Shown: positions 18,640 to 29,920, counted from the stretch's first letter. The stretch is 64,000 nucleotides of DNA from Branchipolynoe longqiensis (GCA_030323885.1 CM059192.1:68917890-68981889), one strand, 5' to 3'. Made by a program: numbers and translations. Notes: generated by a model from the letters alone, not told the origin.

Positions 18640-20402
18640 TATGCAAGAAAGACTTATTTCACATGCCTGGAGGAAAGGAACGGTGAAATTATACACAAGT
18701 TATTTAAAGAAATGGGGACTTCCTTGTCTCCTTAAAGGAGTCAAACCATGAAAACCTACAATAGCCCAAATTCTAAGATTCCTAAGAATGTTAGAAGATG
18801 AAGGCTTAGGATTTGGCGCAATTAATGCAGCAAGATCTGCACTTTCTATTATTCTACCAAGAATAGATGGACAAACGATTGGAAAGCATCAGTTAGTACA
18901 CTGGTTCATTAGATCGGTGTATGAAAGAAACCCAACCAAACCCAAATATAATAGGTTTTGGGATGTGTCGATCGTATTTAAGTTATTCAAGTCATGGCCT
19001 AGTAATAGACATTTATTAATGAAGGAACTAGGTTTTAAGTTAGCAGTGCTGTTACTGCTAGTGACGGAACACAGAGGCTGAACAATTGTGGCACTCTCAC
19101 TGAATGGATTAGAGATAGATAAGGATGAGGCGACATTCGATTCAGAGACATTTCTAAAATCGAATCGCACAGGGGACCCACTGTCCACAGTTCATGTATA
19201 TAGTTTTCCGAAAGATAAATGGATTTGTGTAGTTTCAGCTATTAGGGCTTATATATCCAAGTCACAAGGAATAAGGAATTCCATACGACTACTGGGGCCG
19301 TATGCAGGAGTCGGTGGTAATCGGGGGTAGCGAGCCAAAACGCTGTTTGGCGGGAATTTCCCGGTTAGCGGCGAAAAATGTTATGCACGAGACGGTGATA
19401 GGCCTAACACCAAAACCTTAACCAGTGTTACCCTACCACTGTAAAATAGCAGCTTTACAGCAGTCGGTTAAGCCCAAATCTATACAATGCTATCATATTT
19501 GACAGAATTAAATACGCAATAAGTGAAATTTCAACAAATTAACCCTAAATTCGAAGCAAAATTAACACCTCTGCCACATCGGCGGAGATATTAATGTTTT
19601 CGAATCGACGAATGTAAAGCAACCGCCGCCGCCGCCACCGCCGCCAGTATGGAAAGTGACGTCGATGCGGCGCCGGCGGCGATTTGTTTACTTTACGTTC
19701 GTCGATTCGAAAATATAAATATTAATATCGCCGCCGTTACGGCAGCAACGTTAATATTGCTTCGAATTTAGGGTTAATTTCATCAAATTTCACTTATTGC
19801 ATATCTAATTCTGTTAAATATGATAGCATTTAATATATTTAAGCCTAATATATGGGTACATACGCAGAGGGACTTCCCAAATCTATAAATCAATTCACGT
19901 TTAGCTATAATGTAAGTGTTACGCGCTCCTGCATACGACTTGACACAGTTCCTGACGTCGGTGATAGCTAACCGGTAACAGGCTGTAACACCAAAAGCCG
20001 CTACCACCGACTCCTGCATACGGGCCCAGGGCCCGTATGCAGGAGCCGGTGGTATTCGGTGGTAGCAAGCCAAAACGGTGGTAGGGGGGAATTTCCCGGG
20101 TAGGGGCGAAAAGTGGTATGCACGAGTCGGTTATAAGCCTAACACCAAAATCTTAAACGGTGGTACGCTACCCCTGCAAAAGTGCAGCTTTATTAAACCA
20201 CATAAAGCTATCTCGAGAGACACACTCGCAAGATGGACCATCAAGGTGCTTAAACAAGCATCAATACAGGACGCTACGCATCTCACTCAATGCGTTGAGC
20301 CATGGTATCCAAGCCAAGACAGTTAGGAATCTCAGTTAAGAGAATCCTGGCAAATGTGGGGTGGAAGACAGCTAGATCGTTTGTAAAACATTACAACAAA
20401 TG
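18640..20402 (+). pseudogene. DIRS tyrosine recombinase split by an inserted element
   Basis: First part (18640-19290): AINAARSALSIILP core-binding region, then KLAVLLLLVTEHRG with the box I arginine, then a TGA and TIVALSLNGLEI. Second part (20181-20402): ISRDTLARWTIKVLKQA, then in another frame SHSMR (box II HxxR), KRILANVGWK (tryptophan) and FVKHYNK (nucleophilic tyrosine), ending at TGA 20400-20402. About 890 bp of TIR elements separate the parts. All four catalytic positions can still be located, so integration happened before this recombinase was broken. Confidence 0.8.
19292..20185. mobile_element. TIR element M plus an adjoining partial second copy
   Basis: Inverted ends GGGCCGTATGCAGGAGTCGG at about 19294 and 20028, followed by AGCGAGCCAAAACG. 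The interior has two inverted copies of the family N core (ATCGACGAATGTAAA blocks at 19605 and 19690). A second left end starts at 20029 and runs to about 20185. A third degraded end is near 20424. No coding sequence. Confidence 0.75.
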
Positions 20403-20589
20403 ACTGGAGAAGCCAAGAGGCCTGGGGCCATATGTATGGAGAGGTGTTAGCGAGCCAAAACGCGGACTCGCCTACTCAACAACTAAAGAAGGGTGAGAAA
20501 CAAAAAATGACTATGTTTGCACTAAAAACATTATGGTATGATTACAATATTAAGAATAAAAGGATAAAAAATGAGATTATGTCAAATTC

Positions 20590-20700
20590 TCCGAGTAGCC
20601 AGAGGGTAGTACCGAGGTAAAATAGTATAGAGATACAAGTCTTACCTGGGTACAGATGATGGATAACTGGTGTTTTCCCGAGGTACTAGCCTCGGATAGC
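20590..20700. repeat. Arm of the 74 bp palindrome family
   Basis: CGAGTAGCCAGAGGGTAGTA recurs here once, with a weaker inverted partner near 20680-20700 (CCGAGGTACTAGCCTCGGAT). Confidence 0.6.
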
Positions 20701-22008
20701 ATGGGTCAGGGCCCGCCCACCCTACCTTACCACGACTATCACGTTTCGCTGGTGCCAAATGAAAACACTAAAGTATCCATTTAATACTGAGATCACTTTT
20801 TATCATATTAAGTACGTAAAAGATTGCTGGACCCGCATGTGCTTCCTTCTCCCAAATATGTCATACAGTGGCTTAGGCAAAGAGACTCGTCAGAAACACC
20901 CCGAAACAGATATAATTTCAGCAAAGAACAAAGATCTAAATCATTGACCACACCTCCTGATTATGCAACGAGCTGGATATAGAATGTGACATTCCAAAAT
21001 CAAGTGCATACTTTCAAATAAGTGGATTGCACTATGTTATTCACCCCCTTGCTTGGCAAGTGCAGGTGTAATGCATTTAATTTCCTCATGCTGTTCTATT
21101 AAAACAAGTAAACAAACACCATGAGACTATTTCAAACTAAATACAGTAAACATGTAACATGGTTAATTGTTAAAGTATTACTTATTGACTAGTCATGTGG
21201 TCAGTTATAAAGTATTATTTGTGTGTCTACGGCACCTCATATTCCCAGGTGGTTACCTTTCCAAACACTGATTATGCGTAATATTGATCCTCCTCCTTGT
21301 TGCTTCTCCATGCGCATCACATATTTCAGGGGGTGGAAGTGGAGGCTGTTGTTCCTTTGCTCAACAATGTTATTCAATGTGTAATAATGCATCTTTGTTG
21401 GTCATTAAGAAAGAGAAATAAAATACCAATCCAGATGTAAGCCACATGCCTTCTTTTAATACTAATTACTAGACTAGCAATAACTATACCCATGAATAGT
21501 TATGGCAGGTCATTCGTACACAAACATATATCAGGATACTTATGGTAGGTTATTTATGAACAAACGTATATCACGAAATGATTCAAATTATGATAGCAAA
21601 GCTTTTCATATTGTCTATCATTTACTGAGTTAGTTAATTCAAACGAAAGGACATTAATGTCACTTTACTTCGCTGTTCAACTAGCAATGTCTGTTAATTT
21701 ACTGTTAAATTAACACTCATTATTAACATATTTCCAGGCTGGTTGCTTCTACTATTATTATTCTCGCAGGTGTATTGGTGGTAATGGTAGAACATCGAAC
21801 TACTGACGTGCGAGACGCTGGAGATGGTCTCCACAATTACAAATCTGTTGACATCAACCGGGGATAATGTCAGCAGTATCTGAGGTCCATGAAATGGTGA
21901 TGTTGTAGGTCTCTTGTCTTTTTCTCCGATCTGACCTAGCTTCGGTCTATGCCGCCTTAGTGCCCACGATCGTGTCAACAGATGAATACGTTCATGGAGA
22001 TTCACAAC
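20701..22008. other. Unassigned AT-rich interval
   Basis: No supported gene. A short direct repeat (ACAAACATATATCA / ACAAACGTATATCA) lies at 21520-21575. Confidence 0.5.
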
Positions 22009-22014
22009 CCAGAC

Positions 22015-22370
22015 AGCCCACAGCCGTCGGGCCGACGTCGGCTATTGGTCGCACCGTCGCCACATATTTGCCACCGTCGGGCCGATGGTGGTGATGCGCC
22101 GCTGGGTTTCAATCTTTTGCACATTTGGGCCACCGTCAAGCCAATGTCGGGCCGATGGTGGTGTCCCGCCGCTGGGTTTCAATCTTTAGCACATTTGGGC
22201 CAACGTCGGGCCGACGGTGGTGGTCCGCCGCTGGTCTCAAACATTTTGCACATTTGGGCCACCGTCGGGCCGATGGTGATGGCCCGCCGCTGGTTTTCAA
22301 TTGTTTTGCACATTTGGGCCACCGTCGAGCCAACGTCAGGCCGACGGTGGTGATCCGCACATGTGCAGTT
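22015..22370. repeat. Minisatellite in element Q
   Basis: Four to five units of 60-80 bp, each with TTTGGGCCACCGTCGGGCC, GATGGTGGTG and CCGCCGCTGG. Confidence 0.85.
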
Positions 22371-22384
22371 CTTTAAATTCGGTT

Positions 22385-22831
22385 TCCGGCTCGAGTCGCC
22401 AGTGGAGCATGTGCGATCGTTGAGCAGCTTTCTTTTTCTACAAATAACTCCAGAAATCGCAGGAATCTTAAGGAATTATTTAAGAGGTTTGTTTATTAAT
22501 ATGTTTAGATTATTTTGTAAAAGTTTTGTAATTTATTAAGACGTATTAATGGAATTATTCGTGTTAATACGATTTGAATTATCCGGTACGGAATGTTGAC
22601 GGTTCGACTTCGAGTCGCCAGTGGAGGACATGTGATCGTTGAGCAGCGTTCTTTTTCTACAAATAACTCCAGAAATCGCAGGAATTTTAAGGAATTATTT
22701 AACAGGTTTGTTTATTAATATGTTTAGATTATTTTGTAAAAGTTTTGTAATTTATTATGACGTATTAATGGAGTTATTCGTGTTAATACGATTTGAATCA
22801 TATTATCCGGTACGGAATGTTGACGAAGCAC
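22385..22831. repeat. Direct tandem duplication of about 222 bp
   Basis: Two near-identical copies (22385-22604 and 22607-22831), each starting near CGAGTCGCCAGTGGAG and ending TATCCGGTACGGAATGTTGA. Confidence 0.85.
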
Positions 22832-22865
22832 TGCCATCTTGTTTTTTCCAGCAAACGCCGTCGGG

Positions 22866-23178
22866 CCGACACAATATATTTATTCAAAATTAATAGAAAA
22901 CCTTAGAAATTTAATATAATCTTTTTGGTAAAGATGTTTTCTATATGTGTACCAAGCGATTTGTTAATAGGTTGTGTGGTTTTCGAGATATATCCCTTTT
23001 CACTAACCCTAACCCTAACCCTAACCCTAACCCTAACCCATACAGAAAAAGTGAAATATCTCTAAAACCACGTAGAAACAAATCGCTTGGTACACATATA
23101 GAAAACATTTTTACCAAAAAGATTATATTAAATTTATAAGGTTTTCTATTAATTTTGAATAAATATATTGTGTCGGGC
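22866..23178. repeat. Long inverted repeat of module F with a telomere-like loop
   Basis: The arms (22866-22999 and 23045-23178) are near-identical inverted copies of module F, including TATGTGTACCAAGCGATTTG. The spacer is CCCTAA repeats. Confidence 0.9.
23003..23040 (+). repeat. Interstitial telomeric-type repeats (CCCTAA)6
   Basis: Six uninterrupted CCCTAA units. TTAGGG is the telomere motif of most animals, including molluscs. It lies in the loop of the inverted repeat above, not at a chromosome end. Confidence 0.95.
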
Positions 23179-23200
23179 CTATGGTGTTTGCCGCCGTCGG

Positions 23201-23305
23201 GCCGACGTTGTTTTGTCCAATCTCCCGCCATCGGCTCGACGGCGACTGCCGCCATAGGCCTGATGGCGAGCTGACGGCGGGAGGTTGGACAAAACAACGT
23301 CGGCC
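23201..23305. repeat. GC-rich inverted repeat in element Q
   Basis: Arms GACGTTGTTTTGTCCAATCT and its inverse (GGTTGGACAAAACAACGTC) enclose about 48 bases. Confidence 0.8.
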
Positions 23306-23715
23306 TGATGGCAGTTTCCACCGTTGGGCCGACAGCGCGGCCGACGCCGGCCTGACGGCTGTGTGCTATCTGGGAAGGAGCTGGGGGAGGGGGGGGGGGA
23401 CCTGTGGCAACCATGGAGGTATCCTTGTAGATTATGTAGGTTTGCCATGAATCCTTTGGTGATGGGGGTTCATTGGGTTATATATATTTTGTTTTCTTCT
23501 TTTCTACACAACTCTCACTTTTACCGCTTCGCAATTTGCATTTGGCTTTGCCAGGAATGAGCTATATGTCGGAATTTGTATTTAATTGCAAAGGACTTGA
23601 ACTGTGAATCACTAAGAGAATGTGGGAACAGTGAGATTAAAATATGGCCAACTATGCAGTAACATGTTTTAATACATGATTAAAAAAAGAAAAGAATTAA
23701 GAAATACTATGCGTT

Positions 23716-24176
23716 CCATACTGATCTCCCCCTCGATGTACCATAAACCTGTACTCTTTTTTCTCAATAAATTCCCATTGAACTCCCACATGGTCTCTGG
23801 CTTCCCTCATTCGAATCGGCGCATCATTTCTGAATTGTGGTTGATTCGAGGAGGGGAGTCGGGTACCCACCATGCCCCAAGCGGATTGGACGAACATCAC
23901 TGACCTATAAACCTTCCCACACCTAACTGCCATTCAGCCTCACTCCACTGCATTGAAAGCAACATTTTCCCACACCCACTCACCCTCTTTTAAATGACTA
24001 CTTCCTAGGGGTTGGCTATGGCGGCCTCCGAGGTCCAGGTGATCGGGGAAGGCTCCCTCGACTTGGATGACGTGAACTGATCTCCCCCTCGATGTACCAT
24101 AAACATGTACCCTTTTTACTCAATAAACCCCCATTGAACTCACACATGGTCTCTGGCTTCCCTCATTCGAATCACG
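23716..24176 (+). mobile_element. Possible TRIM or LTR-retroelement remnant
   Basis: Two direct repeats of about 105 bp (23716-23823 and 24070-24176) share CTGATCTCCCCCTCGATGTA, an AATAAA signal and CTTCCCTCATTCGAATC. About 250 non-coding bases lie between them. Short terminal direct repeats with a polyadenylation signal fit a miniature LTR element. Exact ends and primer-binding site are not resolved. Confidence 0.45.
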
Positions 24177-24451
24177 GTCTGATAGTACACGAGCGCCACT
24201 TAGCGTTATCTCGGGCGCCGGCAAGCCACATTGAAATCTATCCGGTATTTGACGCTCTTTGCTTATAGCTTTGCATACATAATTCCACATATCCATTAAT
24301 TGCTTGATGTGACAGAATAATTCTTAGATGTTCTAAGTGCAATGCATTTGACAGTTCTATAATCTTTTTAAGAGGGAGTATTCATGTGAAGAATAAATGC
24401 TATCCTAGGTATGCAGTCTGAAACAAATATAATTATCATTTTAGAGGCTGT

Positions 24452-25222
24452 TAAAGACTACATCGCCATTCCAGCCACACGGTGCATTGTGGGATGCAGA
24501 GAAGAAAAATAACCCCCTGCGAAGCACATGGCTAATGCTAAGACACTGGGTGCAGCTATGAAATGTGCTCGTTTCAGCTCATCTCAGCTCTTGTTTGAAA
24601 CATAGAATACCAACTAAAAAATATATATATAATAAAATTAAGATGTTAATCTTTTATCTAGCATTGCATTTAGATCAATCTAATCAGCACATCTTATACC
24701 ATCTGCATTTAGATTGAGAAAAATCTGGGCACTCAGACTAGTGTTAGAGCCATAGCCAGAGTCAGTTTTACTCATTTTATTCATGTTTTTATTTATATCC
24801 TATGGTTAATAACATCTGTTGGGCTAGGAAATGGGTAGGATTAATCAGACATTGGTTATATATTTCTTTGAAACAAGTTTGTGTTGACACATATGACATT
24901 TTAATATTTAGAACAAGAATTACTTATGTCTAATCAATGGTGATGTAAACATCAGCCTGTAAAGTGACTGAAATTGTATGTTTCTTAGCTCAAACTGCTT
25001 AATTATGGAGAGTTGTGTCTTAAACGTATTCATTATATTATTATATTGCATTCATCCATCCATGTTTGTGCCAAATTGTTATGTATTTTTTATTAATTTT
25101 GAATAAAATTGAAGTTTTGCCCTATGTGTATCGGTAAACTCAATGGCTGTATGTATGCCTTTGCTTTGCTGCCAACGGCATTTTCAGCACATGCGCAGTC
25201 GGAATGGTGATCTCGTCTATAG
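24452..25222 (+). mobile_element. Non-autonomous TIR element I, copy 1
   Basis: Left end GACTACATCGCCATTCC, right end (reversed) GACGAGATCACCATTCC. The interior includes GCATTGTGGGATGCAGAG and GGGCACTCAGACTAGTGTTA. A full inverse copy lies at 54035-54790 and fragments at 52449-52810 and 53722-54033. No coding capacity. Confidence 0.65.
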
Positions 25223-25299
25223 ACGGTATTCATGCCACGGCCATGTTGAAACCAGACCGGGGTCAGGTCAATAAAGGTCTTCAAAGGAATGGTACTCCC

Positions 25300-26330
25300 A
25301 TACTTTGACTATGACAATATACATGGGAGCAAAGCAAGAACTGCTCAACAAGCTGCAAATTCTACAAAATAAAGCATGGACAGAATGCACCCCACTCAAT
25401 AAACTCCAGAGTGGACAGAATGCACCCCACCTATAACCTGCACATGCAAACCAAAGCAAAATTGCTAAAAATATAGAAGACTAGTACACCCCAAAACATT
25501 CGCATTTGGGTACAGTCGCGATAGGAAATACCAAAAGCAACCTCCCAGAGATACACGAATAAACAATGCACCACTAATAAAACAAACAAGGAGCCGCATA
25601 AAGGCCCATGAAAGGAGCACATTAGAAATGGTTGCTAAGGCTTGGAATGCCCAATCAGTAAAAGAAAGACAGATCCCTGATCTAAAGACATACAAAAAAT
25701 ATCTATGTAAAACAGGGAGTATGCTGATGACACCCTAGGGCCAGAAACCCAGATGGGCATGTGATAGGTCACGGACACAAACTGGGCTGCCCCAAGGGAG
25801 AAACCTGGACCACCCTCAGTAGATAACAAACTATCAAAAACAGAGACTCCCTATCTGAAAAAAATACAAAAATATATATGTAAAAAAGGGAGACCCTGAA
25901 AACACCCTGGGGCAAAACCAAAGAAGGGCATGTGATAGGTCATGGCCCACAAACTGGGCTGCCCCAAGGGGGTAATCTGAGCCACTCTCAGTAGATAACA
26001 AACAGCTACAAACTATGTACAAGCCTATAAATGTAGAGAAGGCTAGTTCATAAGTAGTAGTAAAACTAAAAACTAAAACCAAAAAACTAATATACTATTC
26101 GTACCCACTACAAGGGTGATCAGAAAATAAAAACAATATACCCATCAGAACACCTGATACTAATTAATCACCATGTACCTGCTACTGTGTGAGAAACAAA
26201 AACATCTTATCACCTCCTACTGTGTAATAAGATTAAACCACTACTACAGCTGGCCAGCATTGAAAACAAGCCCAAGCACTTGAGCTTACATGGTATGGAC
26301 AGTATAAATACAGCATCAACAAACAAAAAA
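25300..26330 (+). pseudogene. 3' end of a third LINE family
   Basis: Frames read KLQILQNKAWTEC, then WNAQSVKERQIPDLKTYKKY ending LCKTGSM, the usual C-terminal pattern of CR1/RTE-like ORF2 (WN ... LK.FK..L). All of the RT core is missing. The last coding block and the 3' UTR are duplicated in tandem with a period of about 180 bases (25668-25850 and 25840-26030; both contain AAACTGGGCTGCCCCAAGGG). The tail ends ATAAATACAGCATCAACAAA. Confidence 0.6.
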
Positions 26331-26336
26331 AGGTAC

Positions 26337-26430
26337 ACATTGGAGGTTATTCATTTTTGAAACTACCATATTCATCTTTGCATACCTGTTTTCTATATAT
26401 TGGCCAATTTTCACGAAGATTGGGTGACCC
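26337..26430 (-). repeat. Dispersed repeat also seen at 34400-34540
   Basis: The reverse complement contains TCACCCAATCTTCGTGAA and GGCCAATATATAGAAAAC, close to 34445-34495. Confidence 0.7.
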
Positions 26431-26477
26431 TTGTGTGGTGGTTTTCCCATTCTTTAACTATAATGTCAACTTCAAGT

Positions 26478-26818
26478 GACCAGACGGGATGGCCAAATGA
26501 GTTAGAACGTCCGTTTTCCGTGTTGGTAGATCGTGGGGTCGTGGGTTCGAACCCTGGTCGAGTCAAACCAATGACTTAAAAATTGATACTTGTTGCTTCC
26601 TAGCCTGGCACTCGTCATTATTAGGATAGGGCAATGACTGGTTGGCTCAGTGTCAGGATAATGTGACTGAGTGGGATATCCGGTCATGGTGCTGGTGGCC
26701 TGGTCTTCCTGTGGGGCAGCACTATAAAGTCACCCTGAGTGAGCACTGTCAGAACTCGGTACCCATCCTGATATGAGCTTAGATGTTGCTAGGAGATAAA
26801 ACAACAAACAAACAAACC
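26478..26818 (+). mobile_element. SINE family A, copy 4, with target duplication
   Basis: Complete SINE from GACCAGACGGGATGGCC to a CAAACAAAC tail, flanked by a perfect 12 bp duplication TCAACTTCAAGT (26466-26477 and 26819-26830). B box GGGTTCGAACCC. This copy defines the exact ends of the family. Confidence 0.93.
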
Positions 26819-26944
26819 TCAACTTCAAGTCTGGATAGTTATGTTGGTATCATGTACCATGCAACACTGTCATCATAGTTATCTGTGTAATGCGGTTAAA
26901 CAACTAGTCTTAGTAATTACAAATTAATAAACGGTTTAAAAGGG

Positions 26945-26948
<4 letters not shown>

Positions 26949-26982
<34 letters not shown>
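26949..26982. repeat. TA dinucleotide run
   Basis: About 17 TA units. Confidence 0.9.
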
Positions 26983-26984
<2 letters not shown>

Positions 26985-27024
26985 GGGAAAAGGTATAGGT
27001 GGTCGGGGAAAAAACCCAACTCAG

Positions 27025-27377
27025 AATAGTTCTAATTTGTGCCACAGGGTGGTGCATGCTTAGTACTGAACTTTTCCACTTGGTGGTGTAGAGTGAGCTA
27101 GATTGGTCATGTGGCAGCTGTTGTTGTGAAGATGGCTGGGTGAGTGGAGAGAAGGGAGAGTAAAACTGAGGTATTTTCAATTTTCCCTAGAGTAGTTCAA
27201 ACAGGATTTTATATTTGCTTTAATGTAAAATATGTTGGTACAATTACATTGCATAATTCAATCAGAAACACATAGAAGGAAAACGTTTTTTTTGTTGAAT
27301 GTAAAAAAGGTTTTGGACTGTATGGGGTTTTAACCCACACCACCAAACAACTTCAGATTACAAGTTCAACACCTTAA
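27025..27377 (-). mobile_element. SINE family B, copy 3
   Basis: Minus-strand copy. The ACTTTTCCACTTGGTGG end and the GAATGTAAAAAAGG block are present. The tRNA-like head is truncated at the low-complexity segment that follows. Confidence 0.75.
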
Positions 27378-27587
27378 CATACATATACAAGGTATCTACT
27401 AGGTATATACATGCATGCATACCTACACCTTGTATATATGACATCGTATATACAAGGTATATACATGCATGGATGTATTCATGCACCTTGTATATACAAA
27501 TAGCCTGAACTGAGAGAACCAGCTCTTGTGGCCACTGTAGTCTAGTGGTTAGGGTGTTACATATATATGTTGTTAGTACACTATAGC

Positions 27588-28137
27588 CCTGTTTACACGG
27601 GCGATTTAAAACGCTTCATATGAAACCACTTGCCTAGATCGACTCACATTTGGCGTGTAAACGCGGCTCTGTGGCGTTTTAGGGCTGAATCGATTCGTAT
27701 GAAACGGTTCGCTTATACCACCTCCGGAGGTGGTTTATATGAAGCGATTCAGCTGGTTCCGGGGCGGCGATATTATAAAATAGTATTGCTTGCCAGCTAC
27801 AGGCAGAGCAGTAACTAATCGCTGGTGCCTGGCAGTGTTAGGGCCCGATTACGCCGAAATCTAGTGAATGCAATCATATTTAACAGAATTACAGACTCAA
27901 ATAATGAAATTTAATTAAATTAACCTTAAATTCCAAGCGATATTAACGTAGCAGCTACATCGGCGTCGAATCGACGTGTGTAAACTAAACAATTAGCAGA
28001 GGTTGCCGGCTACAGGCGCCTGCTGGTTCGCGGCGCCGACACACTTTCAAACTCCACCGTGTAAACACGCATCTAAAACGCTTCATATAAATCGCTTTGT
28101 CTACCTCGTTTCATAATTCCCCGTGTAAACACGGCTT
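27588..28137. mobile_element. TIR transposon family N, copy 2
   Basis: Ends GCCCTGTTTACACGGG and (reversed) GCCGTGTTTACACGGG, with the same core as 2880-3447 (TTCCAAGCGATATTAACGTA). Flanking sequence gives at most a TA-type duplication. Confidence 0.75.
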
Positions 28138-28139
28138 AA

Positions 28140-28325
28140 CAGTGCATAATTCAATCAGAAACACATATAGAAGGAAAACATCGTTTTGTTGTTGAATGTA
28201 AAAAGCAGCGGACTGTATTGGCTTTGAACCCACAAGACCACCAACTTCAGATTACAATTTCAACACCACTAGACTACAGAGGCCACATATAATTACTGGT
28301 CTCAGTTCAGGCCATTGTCATATAC
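28140..28325 (-). mobile_element. SINE family B, copy 4, partial
   Basis: CAGAAACACATATAGAAGG, GTTGTTGAATGTAAAAAG and a decayed tRNA-like head ending near 28320. Confidence 0.7.
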
Positions 28326-28559
28326 ATAGTGTCTATGCATACCGTATGTGAGCAGTACGCATATCCTTGGTGGTCTAAACGTATGTGAAGATGCGCATGC
28401 ATGTGTTTTGTGCGTATCCATTTGAAATTTGTCAGTTACCCTGTATATAAAAGGAAAACAGTTTTTTTTGTTATTGAATGTAAAAAGGAGTGAACCATAT
28501 GGAGTGAGATATGTGCATTTGGAAGTTTTTGACTTTCAGATCTTTTGTATTAGCCAATG

Positions 28560-29255
28560 CAGCAGCCGTTCCATGCTGGCCAGATTAGTTGGGCCTGAGT
28601 ATTAATAGCTTGATGGGATCCGCCGGAAACACAGGTTTCCAATTTTAATGCTATGATAGCAGCAGCCGTTCTGATTGTGCCTATGCGTTATCGTTTGGAC
28701 GGGATCCATCGCAAATGCACCGGATTCTGCGTTTAATGCTATGATTGCAGCAGCCATATTCTATGATCCAGCCGGACCTGAGCCTTAATGACTTGACGGG
28801 ATCCACGGCAAATGCGCAGATTTCCAGGTTTAATGCTATAATGGCAGTGACTGTTCTGGTCATGCATTATCAGTTTGACGGGATCCATCACAAATGCGCT
28901 AGGTTCTGGCCTGAACGCTGTGATGGCAGCAGGCACAGTGTATGCACCGGCGGACGACTCAGGATCGCAGAACGTGCAATTCGTCACAGGTGAGCATAGA
29001 AACTGATATGGTGCTATGACCCCAGGCCATCCTCCGACGCATACGCTGTGCTACGGCGCATTTGCGATGGATTCTGTCCAAACGATAACACATAGGCATG
29101 ACCAGAACAGCTGCTGCCATCATAGCATTAAACCCAGAAACCTGCGCAATTGCGGTGGATCCCATCAAACCATTAATGCTCAGGCCCAGGTGAATCATAG
29201 AATGTGCAGTTTGTCACAGGTGAGTGTAGAAACTAATATGGTTCTACTACCCCGA
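28560..29255. repeat. Array of direct and inverted units with GGGATCC cores
   Basis: Three to four direct units (ACGGGATCCATCGCAAATGC, TTTAATGCTATGATNGCAGC) at 28610-28930, then the same sequence inverted at 29045-29180. A direct pair GTGCAATTCGTCACAGGTGA / GTGCAGTTTGTCACAGGTGA lies at 28972 and 29203. Possibly a foldback element. Confidence 0.65.
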
Positions 29256-29599
29256 GCCTATATATATATACCAACGTATATACTACAGTATATGCGGATG
29301 TAGGAATCGCATCGTGCTGCCCCCTCCCTCCGGTTCCATGAACCCCAGGGAGGGGTTTGGCTATTCCACCAGCCTACCCACCTGTGATATGTATACACCA
29401 CTGATCCCACTGGCTGCTCACTTGCTTGCTGCCACTAGGCTCATACAGACCTGTTCTATTTACTTTATATATACATACCTTGTGTATACATCGTATATAT
29501 ATGACATATATACGATTACTAGTGCATATATCAAATGTATTTACTGCGTGGGCATTGTATGATGCCGTCGCAATGCATACATTTTATATATGACTAGTA

Positions 29600-29690
29600 T
29601 ATGCATCATACATGTGATATACACATGGTGTATATATATATATATACATATATATATACATATATATATATATATACACACATACACCAT
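29600..29690. repeat. TA-rich low-complexity run
   Basis: TATATACATATATA stretches. The minus-strand tyrosine/isoleucine-rich frame over it is an artefact. Confidence 0.85.
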
Positions 29691-29705
29691 CACACACCTT
29701 GTATA

Positions 29706-29920
29706 TATGATGTCGTATATATACAAATAGCCTGAACTGAGACAAGTAACTATGTGTGCTCTCTCTGGCCTGGTGGTTAAGGTGTTGAACTTGTAAACTG
29801 AAGTTGTTTAGTGTTGTGGGTTCAACCCTCATGTAATTCACTGCTTTTTACATTCAACAACAAAAAAAGTTTTTCCTTCTATATGTCTTTCTGATTGAAT
29901 TCATGCAATGTACATACATC
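29706..29920 (+). mobile_element. SINE family B, copy 5
   Basis: tRNA-like head GGCCTGGTGGTTAAGGTG, B box GGGTTCAACCC, TTTTACATTCAACAACAA block. The LINE below begins shortly after it. Confidence 0.75.

Larger units (their letters stand above)
16900..20405 (+). mobile_element. Decayed DIRS-type retroelement
   Basis: Order of domains: RT, RNase H, methyltransferase-like, tyrosine recombinase, as in DIRS1-group elements that integrate through a tyrosine recombinase. The gag-like ORF and the end repeats are not visible. The element is damaged by stops, a deletion in the RT and two insertions (17772-17880 and 19292-20185). Confidence 0.85.
22009..23373. mobile_element. TIR element Q with internal arrays and a telomere-repeat hairpin
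   Basis: Ends CCCAGACAGCCCACAGCCGT (left) and CCCAGATAGCACACAGCCGT (right, reversed) form an inverted repeat of about 35 bp, both continuing GTC.GGCC. The inside holds a GC-rich minisatellite, a direct duplication of about 222 bp, and two inverted repeats. No transposase, so it is non-autonomous and of unknown superfamily. Confidence 0.75.

Noticed and set aside
23003..23040. Chromosome end
   Set aside because: Only six units, in the loop of an inverted repeat inside a transposon, with ordinary sequence on both sides.
22941..23450. Frames on both strands with proline/arginine-rich or NPNPNPNP content
   Set aside because: Translations of the CCCTAA repeats and the GC-rich inverted repeat.
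24536..25240. Host gene between 24 and 25 kb
   Set aside because: The interval is a copy of repeat element I, also present around 54 kb, without a coding frame.
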